Of a DNA stretch of 64,000 nucleotides, positions 1 to 6,909 are shown in pieces. The DNA is taken from NCBI GenBank assembly GCA_045658315.1, contig JAZOUV010000040.1, positions 1-64,000 on the forward strand, given 5' to 3'. Position numbers and translations under genes: made by a program. Every line of letters begins with the position of its first letter. Position 1 is the stretch's first letter. Source of the DNA: RGIG1995 sp045658315. Lineage in GTDB: Bacteria > Bacillota > Clostridia > Oscillospirales > CAG-272. The notes beneath the pieces were generated by a model, which was not told the origin of the DNA, did not search any database, and saw only the letters and a program-made list of their open reading frames with translations.

Positions 1-250
1 CCCAAAAACTCGTCAAGCTCGCTTTGGGGAACCCCTTCTCCCTCTGCACTTCGTACAGGGCATGGTCTCGAACACTGTTCCAAAGCCTTTTCGGAAATAA
101 AATATAACCAGCACTGCCCTTCCTGAAATATAGTCGAAATGCACGCTCGGCTATATATGCCATAAGTTGTTTTGTTTCTTTGTTATGGCTCCTACAATCA
201 GTATTAGGGCAAATGTTGACGTAGAATAGCTCTTCGAGTATTGATCTCAT
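1..250 (-). pseudogene. DUF6809-like N-terminus fused to foreign sequence (partial)
   Basis: Reading leftward from an ATG at 250 behind a perfect AGGAGG site, an open frame runs off the window edge. The first 33 or so residues (MRSILEELFYVNICPNTDC, then a KETKQLMAYIA stretch) resemble small DUF6809-type proteins common on clostridial mobile DNA; that match is from memory. From residue 34 the frame enters the 37-bp direct repeat (115-151) and continues into sequence that does not look like that family. I read this as a gene cut and joined at the repeat, so the downstream residues are probably not native. The function of DUF6809 is unknown. Confidence 0.45.
115..151. repeat. 37-bp direct repeat, left copy
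   Basis: These 37 bases are identical to 5426-5462 in the same orientation. The copy begins exactly at codon 34 of the truncated DUF6809-like frame. The two copies bracket the accessory island. They could be a recombination or attachment core, or the ends of a dispersed element. Confidence 0.85.
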
Positions 251-375
251 ATAATTATCCTCCTAAAAGTAGTTATGATAATTGTAACGTGGATTGTGTG
301 ATTCGCGAATAGGGAGAAGCCGTTGTTTGCGGAAAAGTTGCAATAAAATGCAATATTTTTATATGCAAAAAACTG

Positions 376-404
376 TTGAAAGTAGCTTTGTCTTGTGATA
401 TAAT
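376..404 (+). promoter_or_regulatory. Promoter of the nuclease-like gene
   Basis: TTGAAA at 376-381, a 17-base spacer and TATAAT at 399-404, with an extended TGA before the -10. It lies 45 bases upstream of the start codon of the next gene. Confidence 0.7.
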
Positions 405-406
405 AA

Positions 407-436
407 AAACATAGTACATACAATTAGACTATGTTT
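407..436 (+). promoter_or_regulatory. 9-bp inverted repeat between promoter and RBS
   Basis: AAACATAGT (407-415) and ACTATGTTT (428-436) are perfect inverted arms around a 12-base loop. They lie just after the expected transcription start and directly before the AGGAGA site at 437-442. This position suits an operator or an RNA hairpin that hides the ribosome-binding site. Confidence 0.45.
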
Positions 437-449
437 AGGAGATAATAAT

Positions 450-1490
450 TTGAATAAATCTGAACAGCTATTGAGCGCCTTTTCAGAAGATTATTTCTTT
501 AAGGAACTTGTGATTGATGAATTGAAATTTACCCCCGAAGGTTCCACAGAAATGGAAGTGGCTGATTTACTTATTAATCTTGGTAATATTATTATTGCAA
601 TTCAGCTCAAATCTCGAAATGCTGAAGATAAAACTGGTGATTTCATTCTCGAAAGTAAATGGCTTCAAAAGAAATGTAAAATTGCAAAAGGACAAGTCAA
701 GGAAACATTGCAGTTTATTTCATCTGGTACACTTCCAAAGTTTCGCAACAAACGTGGTCAAGCTATAACTCTACAGCCTAATGCTGAAGTAATCCCATTA
801 ATTGTTTTTGAAAATAGTCAAATAGGAGATTATCCTCATTTATTAACGAGACATTCTGATACTGGCATAAATATAAATTGTATGTCCTTTTCTGATTATT
901 GTGAAATGTGTCGTGTTTTGGTTACACCTATCGAAATAGTTGAATATCTTGAATATAGAAAAATAATATATGAAGAACACGGTGACATCAATATTATGAT
1001 TCTTAATGGTCATAATAATGAAATGGTTCTTACAAACCCACAAATAAACGAATCACTAGTGCATCACTTTTTGGCTGAAAAATATGGGATGAAAGAAGCA
1101 GAAAAACAAAAACTGGTAATACAGTATTTTAGGAATTTTCTTCATCTTTTACCAGAACGAACAGTAAACAGATCATCACAAACTGGATGTTATGAGGTTC
1201 TATTATTTCTTGCACATTTTCATAGATATGAAATAGCTGAATTTTGGGACTTGTTAGAAAACACTAAAATAGAGGCAAAAAATAAAAAAATGGGAGTCAG
1301 ACACTCTCTTCGTTCCAATACAAGTAAATATGTAATAATGTTTATGGCTAACGGTTTAGTTCCAATCGAATTGTTATTGCCTAGCATTAGGCGGGTTGTT
1401 GAACCCAAAAAGGTTTTTGAAATTGAGATTCACTGGTTCAACGACGATGAATTCGGCATAGATTTTTTGCTTTGGGATGACACGAAGTAA
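450..1490 (+). CDS. Orphan protein with PD-(D/E)XK-like nuclease signature
   Basis: 346 residues, starting at a TTG 7 bases after AGGAGA; no in-frame ATG fits the site. I do not recognise a named family. Residues about 30-60 carry a Glu, then AD-LLI, then a hydrophobic strand ending IQLKSR. This has the D...(E/Q)-x-K layout of PD-(D/E)XK nuclease-fold domains. No signal peptide or membrane segment is seen. The C-terminal two thirds are mixed helical with no motif I know. The gene stands alone behind its own strong promoter, next to a surface protein and an IS in an AT-rich island, which suggests horizontal acquisition. A restriction or phage-defence role is possible, but only inferred. Confidence 0.6.
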   Translation: MNKSEQLLSAFSEDYFFKELVIDELKFTPEGSTEMEVADLLINLGNIIIAIQLKSRNAEDKTGDFILESKWLQKKCKIAKGQVKETLQFISSGTLPKFRNKRGQAITLQPNAEVIPLIVFENSQIGDYPHLLTRHSDTGININCMSFSDYCEMCRVLVTPIEIVEYLEYRKIIYEEHGDINIMILNGHNNEMVLTNPQINESLVHHFLAEKYGMKEAEKQKLVIQYFRNFLHLLPERTVNRSSQTGCYEVLLFLAHFHRYEIAEFWDLLENTKIEAKNKKMGVRHSLRSNTSKYVIMFMANGLVPIELLLPSIRRVVEPKKVFEIEIHWFNDDEFGIDFLLWDDTK

Positions 1491-1750
1491 ATATAATATT
1501 CTCCTAATAAGTAGCTAAATAATTATAACATTAGTTAAGTTATTCGCAAATTAGTATTAGGGGATAGCGTGAGTTTGCAAGTTATAATTATTACTATGCT
1601 TTATATCATAATTACCTTATGTTCTCACCGAGCAAATCAACCTATATTTACACATTTCCCCATATATGATACAATTGTAGCCAATAAACTAGTTGATTAT
1701 AGTATGCATATAAACACAAAAACATTATACCAAATTAGGAGTAACAGGAA

Positions 1751-3691
1751 ATGAATACAGCTTCAAAAAAACAAAAGAAAGTCAAATTTTGGGTCTTGAT
1801 AATTGTGGTAGTTTTATCAATAACGCTCGCTATGACATTATTATATTTTATGGCGTTAAAGCCCACCTATAATGAAGCAATAGTATTGTATAAAAATGCT
1901 TTCAGTGATTATAACAGAGTTGTTTCTGAATATAGTACTAAGGTTGAACAAATTAATCAAGAAAATGAAAAACTAAAGAGTGCTATTAATAGTTTACAAG
2001 AGATTGTTTCATTTGGAGAGAAACCATACGATCCCGACACTATTACCAACGCTAACGCGGCAATTAACAAAGGTAAAATTGCTACAATAACTATTCCCAA
2101 ATGGGAGGATAAAGCATTAAAAGTGCCAACTGATTTCAATATATTTCAAACCAAATCTATTAAACAAGCCGTTGAAAAAACAAAGGATTATTCTTCAAGC
2201 CTTACAACCATTGTTGGATTGATGAAAATTCCAGATTACTCAGAAGTGCTTTCTACAATTGATGAAGCAAAAAATGTTTTAGAAAAAAGCATAAAGCAAA
2301 TGAAGCAAGTAACTTGTCCAAATGAATCATTTGTTTTAGAAAGAATAACTAATATTCAGGAACAAGCGGGGATAATTGATATAATTTCTCTAACCGAAGA
2401 TAATGATCCGGAAAATTATATTGGTAAAGCTGGTTGGTATACTGTGAAGGTAGTTTTCCGCCATAAAGACGTAGAACATTATGGTTTGGAAAACGGATTA
2501 CTTACTTTAAGTGAAGTTGGAAACCCGGCTGGAGGGTGCATTGAAGTATATAGAACAGAAAAAGATGCAGAACGTAGAGCGAATGAACTTAAAGCCCAGG
2601 AAGGTACTGTTAGAAGTCCCGGTGCGCGAGTCATTTGTGGAACAGTTGTTGTACGAGCATCTGATGACCTCAAAACATCATATCAACAAAATTTATTAAC
2701 GCTGATTGCTGAAGAATTACTTCGATTAGAAAACAATAGTGAGCCCTCCACGGAAACAATCCCACAGGTAACCATTCCTCCAGAAAGCACTCCTAACGAA
2801 ATAGAAACTTCCGTTCCAGAAACCACATCAAATGCACCGGAAACGACAAACACGCCTACTTATATCGTCCCTGAAAAAATTTACTTTACTGGTGGCGTTT
2901 GTTCTTATCTTGTTTCATTTGGGAACGGTGTCCCCCCTGATAACAAAACAGAGTTTTTAGATGGAGAAGAAGTATGTTTTACAGGAAGATTTAGTGGTTT
3001 TTCTAGAGAATACAGTGTAACTTTTATAGGAACATTCCCCAATGGCGAACAAACAATTGATAAATTCAAAGCTATAAGCAATGATGTTATTGGATACGGT
3101 TGGAGTGATTGTGGTATAGGAGCAGGCAATTTTAAAGTAATCCTTGACTCAACTGGAGAAATCTTAGGGTATTATGAATTTATCATTCATGAAAATAAGC
3201 CTTCCCCTGCACTTGACCCCAATGAATACGCAAAATCATTATTCAATGAGGGACATAATCGTGAAGAAATAATACAGAATTTTATTAATTCTGGCATGGA
3301 TAGATCTACTGCAGAAAAAACAGTAGATACATGTGGTATTGATTGGAATACAGAGGCACTAAAGATTGTAAAAAAAATAATTACAGATGTACCCCCAAGT
3401 CAAACATGTTATTCGCCGAATGACCTAAAAACCCCGTACGAGATGAGAGTTTTTTCTGATTCTCAAAAAGAATATGCAATAAACAATTCAGGCATTGATT
3501 GGAATACAGAAGTAATAGATGTGATAAATATGTTAGATTTAAATCTTAAGTTTATGAATTGGGAAAAATATGCAGACCGATTGGTAAAAAAAGATGAAAT
3601 GATTTATGAATTAATAAATCGTGGTTTTACAGAAGCACAGGCAATTTATGGCGTAAATAATTGTAATATTGATTGGATAGAACGCGAATAA
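1751..3691 (+). CDS. Membrane-anchored surface protein with Ltp-type C-terminal repeats
   Basis: 646 residues. A lysine-rich start is followed by one membrane segment (about 14-35), a probable coiled coil (about 37-75) and a globular part. Residues about 227-330 hold a conserved-looking block containing CIEVYRTEKDAERR and GTVVVRASDDL. Next come a Thr/Ser/Pro/Glu-rich linker (about 338-375), a beta-rich domain (about 378-480) and a C-terminal region. That region repeats helical units ending GIDWNTEAL, GIDWNTEVI and NIDWIERE, and includes GFTEAQAIYGVNNCNIDW. These units match the pattern of the Ltp or host-cell-surface-exposed lipoprotein domain, known from phage superinfection-exclusion lipoproteins and many Firmicute surface proteins. 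Here the anchor is a transmembrane helix, not a lipobox. A cell-envelope role is inferred; any exclusion activity is speculation. Confidence 0.6.
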   Translation: MNTASKKQKKVKFWVLIIVVVLSITLAMTLLYFMALKPTYNEAIVLYKNAFSDYNRVVSEYSTKVEQINQENEKLKSAINSLQEIVSFGEKPYDPDTITNANAAINKGKIATITIPKWEDKALKVPTDFNIFQTKSIKQAVEKTKDYSSSLTTIVGLMKIPDYSEVLSTIDEAKNVLEKSIKQMKQVTCPNESFVLERITNIQEQAGIIDIISLTEDNDPENYIGKAGWYTVKVVFRHKDVEHYGLENGLLTLSEVGNPAGGCIEVYRTEKDAERRANELKAQEGTVRSPGARVICGTVVVRASDDLKTSYQQNLLTLIAEELLRLENNSEPSTETIPQVTIPPESTPNEIETSVPETTSNAPETTNTPTYIVPEKIYFTGGVCSYLVSFGNGVPPDNKTEFLDGEEVCFTGRFSGFSREYSVTFIGTFPNGEQTIDKFKAISNDVIGYGWSDCGIGAGNFKVILDSTGEILGYYEFIIHENKPSPALDPNEYAKSLFNEGHNREEIIQNFINSGMDRSTAEKTVDTCGIDWNTEALKIVKKIITDVPPSQTCYSPNDLKTPYEMRVFSDSQKEYAINNSGIDWNTEVIDVINMLDLNLKFMNWEKYADRLVKKDEMIYELINRGFTEAQAIYGVNNCNIDWIERE

Positions 3692-3957
3692 ACAGTAATG
3701 TAACTGAAACACATTGTATTATAAAAAATTCAATTGGCTATAAGAAAAATCATAACAGCTATAGGGATAATATAAAAAATTATTTCATAAAAATTATCGA
3801 TAAGATTTCCTACTATATCTTAATAGATTATTTTACTGTTGTTACACCCCTGCGTAGCAAATTGCGTAACACATACATAAATACTGCGTAGCAGGCATAA
3901 AAAAGAGGCTGCATAAAACACCTCAAAAAGTTTAAAAAAGCTTATAGGTAAAAAAAA

Positions 3958-5361
3958 GGCTCAATGTCAATAGTTGGGGTAAAGAAAAAATTAAAATGAA
4001 ATATGCAGGCAGTTACTTAAGAAGTAGCTGCTTGTATTTTTTTGAGAGAAAAGATATGTAAGATACGATTACGAAAACGATTAAAGTTACGATAACCGTA
4101 AGCGTTACGTTTTAAAACTTTGATTTTGTTGTTACAGCCTTCGGTAAAACCGTTAGTAATGGGATAAGAAAAAGAATTCATAATACCGTTAAACCAATTA
4201 CGCATAGTATAGGCACATTTTTCGAACTGGCGAAGTCCGGATTGCTCTGCGTCTGATATCCACTCTTTCATAGCGAAGTTAGGATTTTGAACATTTTGAT
4301 TATCTAAGATTTTGAGAAAAGCTTCTTTAAAGAAATGAGCACGAGAAATATTGACAGAGTAATATAACATAACGTTAACTTGTTGTTTTTGTTCATCGTC
4401 TAATGAATCAAATCTTTCGATAAGGAGAGAACGCGAATAATTGAAGTATTTTCTTAATTCGGGAGAGAGCTTTTTCTGTTCTTCTTTTCTAACATTTTCA
4501 AAAGCCCAGATAACTTGCCTTATCCAATGGTATTTATCAACAATCTGAATAGCATTTTTAAACCAAACAGAAGCGGAATCAGCGTAGGTTTTCCACATAT
4601 CACTAACGAAGTATTGGACAGACTCCCTTTCGGCTTTAGGGTATTGCTTAAAATAGCTAGATAAATAGTGGCTGTAACGTTCCGGAAGTATATCTAAAAC
4701 AACTTTATTGACAGGATCAGTTAATATACATTGATATTTTTCACCTGACGTATTACCTTTAAATTCATCTATAGAAATAGTTTTTGACAAAGCTCCTTTA
4801 GGGTATGAGACTAAATCAAAAATGCGTATAATGGTAGTTACAGAGAGGTTAACCTCTCTGGCGACACTGGTAAACGAGCGTTCATCCGTGAGCTTGTTGA
4901 TGACGTAAGCAGCAAGCCGGTTGGTAATTCTATGGTATCTTGGAAGAAAGGTATTATCTTCAAAGAAGCGTTTTAAGCAATTAGGACATATATATCGCCT
5001 TTTTCTTAAAACAATTACTGTATTCTTTCCGAAAGCGGGAATATCTTTAATAACTTGATTTCGATAATCGTGAATTTTATCTGTTGTGGTACCACAACAG
5101 GGACACCTATGTGGTTTTCGTTTTAATTCGGCGTATATTACATTATTTCCTTTAATGTTTTCGATATTTTTAATGCAAACATCTTGCAATTCGAGAAGTT
5201 TTTCTGTAAAATGATTGTAGAGCATATTGGTTCCTCCGTTCATGGTTTATCGTCAATTCCATTTTAACGGATTTCTTCCAATTATGCTCTACTTTTTTTG
5301 TTTTTTCTTTTTATTTTTTTCGTAGGCTCCTTGGTCTTACCCCAACATTTATTATAGAGCC
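3958..5361 (-). mobile_element. ISL3-family insertion sequence, complete (1404 bp)
   Basis: The ends are imperfect inverted repeats of about 26 bp starting GGCTC and sharing GTTGGGGTAA, at 3958 onward and, inverted, ending at 5361. A single full-length transposase lies between them. The flanking 8-mers are AAAAAAAA (3950-3957) and AATAAAAA (5362-5369), matching at 7 of 8. This fits the 8-bp target duplication of ISL3 elements, but the tract is too simple to be decisive. The right end abuts the hairpin that follows the tRNA-like fragment. Confidence 0.85.
4017..5225 (-). CDS. ISL3-family transposase
   Basis: 402 residues, DDE-type transposase that cuts and joins the IS ends. Two zinc-binding Cys pairs lie near the N-terminus (CPCCG and CPNC), followed by a helix-turn-helix region. 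The catalytic acidic residues are in SIDEFKG, FVSDMWKTYAD and NGFTEGCNNKIK. The C-terminal block with NAYGYRNFNRFRNRIL is typical of ISL3. An in-frame ATG lies 18 bases upstream, but GGAGG sits just inside that extension at the right distance from the ATG at 5225, so I place the start there. No frameshift or stop is seen, so the element may be active. Confidence 0.92.
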   Translation of the reverse strand: MLYNHFTEKLLELQDVCIKNIENIKGNNVIYAELKRKPHRCPCCGTTTDKIHDYRNQVIKDIPAFGKNTVIVLRKRRYICPNCLKRFFEDNTFLPRYHRITNRLAAYVINKLTDERSFTSVAREVNLSVTTIIRIFDLVSYPKGALSKTISIDEFKGNTSGEKYQCILTDPVNKVVLDILPERYSHYLSSYFKQYPKAERESVQYFVSDMWKTYADSASVWFKNAIQIVDKYHWIRQVIWAFENVRKEEQKKLSPELRKYFNYSRSLLIERFDSLDDEQKQQVNVMLYYSVNISRAHFFKEAFLKILDNQNVQNPNFAMKEWISDAEQSGLRQFEKCAYTMRNWFNGIMNSFSYPITNGFTEGCNNKIKVLKRNAYGYRNFNRFRNRILHIFSLKKIQAATS

Positions 5362-5364
5362 AAT

Positions 5365-5396
5365 AAAAATCGGGAATCGTTTGATTCCCGATTTTT
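5365..5396 (-). terminator. Terminator-like hairpin after tRNA-like fragment
   Basis: A 14-bp perfect stem (AAAAATCGGGAATC and its complement) with a 4-base loop and T-runs on both sides. It follows the CCA-like end at 5397 on the minus strand, just as the hairpin at 5680-5717 follows tRNA-Pro. Confidence 0.7.
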
Positions 5397-5425
5397 GGTC
5401 TCAGCCTTAGACTTGAACTAGCCTG
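5397..5425 (-). pseudogene. tRNA 3'-end-like fragment
   Basis: Read on the minus strand, this stretch ends GGCTGAGACCA and holds a GTTCAAGTC T-loop-like motif, and a terminator follows it directly. The T-stem pairs poorly, and no D-arm or anticodon arm can be found: upstream of it lies the 37-bp repeat. It looks like the 3' remnant of a tRNA gene whose rest was replaced at that repeat. Confidence 0.35.
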
Positions 5426-5462
5426 TGCCCTTCCTGAAATATAGTCGAAATGCACGCTCGGC
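5426..5462. repeat. 37-bp direct repeat, right copy
   Basis: Identical to 115-151. It adjoins the tRNA-like fragment on its left side and so marks the right edge of the accessory island. Confidence 0.85.
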
Positions 5463-5506
5463 ATAAAGCACCCGCTTCCATTTCTCCTTATTTCAGTTAA
5501 TCCTCG

Positions 5507-5537
5507 GCGAAAAAAAGTCCACCGGACTCTTTTTCGC
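5507..5537. repeat. Hairpin with 14-bp arms
   Basis: GCGAAAAAAAGTCC (5507-5520) and GGACTCTTTTTCGC (5524-5537) form a near-perfect stem with a 3-base loop. It is one of four hairpins packed into this 450-bp gene-free stretch. It may be part of a dispersed non-coding repeat. Confidence 0.6.
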
Positions 5538-5547
5538 TCTCGTCACA

Positions 5548-5646
5548 CTACAACCCCAAACCGCTTAGATATATAAGATGGTATGTTTTTTGAAAAAACA
5601 TACCATCGATTTTAGTTTAGCTATATAATGTGCGGTTGGGGTGTAG
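5548..5646. repeat. Nested inverted repeat, MITE-like
   Basis: Outer arms CTACAACCCCAAACCGC (5548-5564) and GCGGTTGGGGTGTAG (5632-5646) are imperfect complements. Inside sits a perfect 15-bp hairpin (5577-5607) with a one-base loop, GATGGTATGTTTTTT and its complement. The roughly 100-bp palindromic unit has no coding capacity and resembles a miniature inverted-repeat element. A structured RNA is the alternative. Confidence 0.45.
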
Positions 5647-5679
5647 GTAGTCGCTGGTCACGCACAAACATTCAGAACG

Positions 5680-5717
5680 AAAAAAGACGAATGAACTAAC
5701 GTTCATTCGTCTTTTTT
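5680..5717 (-). terminator. Terminator of tRNA-Pro
   Basis: A 17-bp perfect stem with the loop TAAC (5697-5700) directly follows the encoded CCA end of the tRNA on the minus strand and ends in a run of T. Confidence 0.85.
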
Positions 5718-5792
5718 GGTCTAAGTGACTGGACTTGAACCAGCGGCCTCTACCACCCCAAGGTAGCGCTCTCCCAGCTGAGCTACACCTAG
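5717..5792 (-). tRNA. tRNA-Pro (anticodon GGG)
   Basis: 76 bases including an encoded CCA. Acceptor arms CTAGGTG and CACTTAG pair with one G-T wobble. The D-arm starts GCTCAG, the anticodon stem is CTACC/GGTAG around TTGGGGT (anticodon GGG, reading CCC and CCU), and the T-arm has GGTTCAAGTCC. C1-G72 and A73 are typical proline identity features. A consensus promoter and a strong terminator frame it. Confidence 0.95.
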
Positions 5793-5804
5793 TCAACGGA
5801 CGGT

Positions 5805-5833
5805 ATTATAGCACATATTTTCAAATTAGTCAA
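5805..5833 (-). promoter_or_regulatory. Promoter of tRNA-Pro
   Basis: On the minus strand, TTGACT (5828-5833), a 17-base spacer and TATAAT (5805-5810), 13 bases upstream of the tRNA 5' end. Confidence 0.8.
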
Positions 5834-5923
5834 GTGTTTATTGAAATAATTTTTTATTTTTCTCTCTTTTTCTCGTTATAGCAAAAAACACCTGCAAAAC
5901 TGCCAAAACTATGTATATTACAT

Positions 5924-5957
5924 ATATCCCCCTGCCAAAAAACAGCAAGGGGGATAT
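5924..5957 (-). terminator. Possible terminator of the SGNH hydrolase gene
   Basis: ATATCCCCCTGC and GCAAGGGGGATAT form a stem around an A-rich loop just after the stop codon of the leftward gene. A clear T-run is missing on that strand, so termination is uncertain. Confidence 0.4.
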
Positions 5958-5970
5958 CTTATATAGATAT

Positions 5971-6708
5971 TTATTCAAAAACAACACTTTCCACAGTGTT
6001 CACAAGCTTATTCGCAATATCCATATCAAAATTTTCAAACTCTTCAATTTTAATGCGTTTACCCGTAAACCTGCAAAACCACGTTGCCGCCGCAGCAAAT
6101 CTTCCATAATCAAGAGTCAAATGAAAACCGTCTCTGTTCAAAGACATTCCGCCGTTTTTATAATCAAACTCAGGCAATGTCTCACGTATCTTCTGTATCA
6201 CCCTGCCAACCGGAATAATCGGTGCATCTATCACTTTAGATGCCATTTCCGAACTGTCAAGAATACGTCTGTACATCTCCAACTGATCGCGATTATACGC
6301 ATCAAAATCAGCCGAATCCCTGTCTATCTCATAGCTCCACGTCTGAGCAAAATATATCTTCGCCTGCGGCTGCTTTTCTCTCACAACAGTTGCTATATTC
6401 TGCAAAAACGGAAAATACGATTGCGGTCTTCCGCTCAAAGGACTCGACTGCTGAATAGTTACAACATCCCACGAGTCAATTTCAAGTGCCTCATTCAGCG
6501 AAATATTTCTCTCTCCCCTGTTTCCATTCTGTTCCCACGAATAATCCGCCTTATTTTCAAGGTAGTTATTCCAATGCATTTCAAGATTACATCCGCCTAT
6601 GTACAGATTGGCAGTCTCCATTTCGCAGCCGTTTTTCAAAGCAAGCTTATGAAGCCATTTGTGAGCATCTTGAGAAAAACTGTTTCCAATAGATAAAACC
6701 TTCATCAT
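5971..6708 (-). CDS. SGNH-hydrolase-like protein (DUF4886 type)
   Basis: 245 residues, no signal peptide seen. The SGNH blocks are visible: nucleophile Ser in VLSIGNSFSQDA (about 5-14), Gly in IGGCNLEMHW (about 38-47), a Q/N-type oxyanion region in VVTIQQSSPLSGRPQ, and Asp-x-x-His in DGFHLTLDYGR near the C-terminus. Such enzymes cleave esters or acetyl groups, often from carbohydrates; the substrate here is unknown. The start has AAGGAG 6 bases upstream and a consensus promoter (6737-6765). A long open frame on the opposite strand is a shadow. The gene stands alone between tRNA-Pro and a divergent larA-like gene. Confidence 0.8.
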   Translation of the reverse strand: MMKVLSIGNSFSQDAHKWLHKLALKNGCEMETANLYIGGCNLEMHWNNYLENKADYSWEQNGNRGERNISLNEALEIDSWDVVTIQQSSPLSGRPQSYFPFLQNIATVVREKQPQAKIYFAQTWSYEIDRDSADFDAYNRDQLEMYRRILDSSEMASKVIDAPIIPVGRVIQKIRETLPEFDYKNGGMSLNRDGFHLTLDYGRFAAAATWFCRFTGKRIKIEEFENFDMDIANKLVNTVESVVFE

Positions 6709-6736
6709 TCAGTCTCCTTCATCTTTTGTCTACTGT

Positions 6737-6765
6737 ATTCTATAACATAGCGAGCTAAATGTCAA
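6737..6765 (-). promoter_or_regulatory. Promoter of the SGNH hydrolase gene
   Basis: Minus strand: TTGACA (6760-6765), 17-base spacer, TAGAAT (6737-6742). Confidence 0.65.
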
Positions 6766-6836
6766 GAACCATATTTGATACATTGCTGTAATTATCTTAC
6801 ATTCAGCAAAAGCATAACTCTAACCTCTTTTTATTC

Positions 6837-6865
6837 TTGACACAAATGTATCTAAGCTGTATAAT
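6837..6865 (+). promoter_or_regulatory. Promoter of the larA-like gene
   Basis: A perfect TTGACA (6837-6842) and a perfect TATAAT (6860-6865) separated by 17 bases, 45 bases before the start codon. It suggests strong sigma-A transcription. Confidence 0.85.
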
Positions 6866-6909
6866 ATAGTAAATAAACCACCGTTTTTATTTTCAGGAGG
6901 AAGTTTTAC

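Noticed and set aside
1569..1754. A 61-codon frame before the Ltp-type gene
   Set aside because: It starts at GTG without a ribosome-binding site, overlaps the next gene and has no recognisable domain. It is probably leader sequence.
5282..5464. A 60-codon leftward frame across the IS end and the 37-bp repeat
   Set aside because: It runs through the IS inverted repeat, a terminator and the tRNA-like fragment, so it is chance coding.
5911..6696. A 261-codon open frame on the plus strand
   Set aside because: It lies fully antisense to the SGNH hydrolase gene, has no ribosome-binding site and gives a low-complexity, Cys/Arg/Ile-rich protein.
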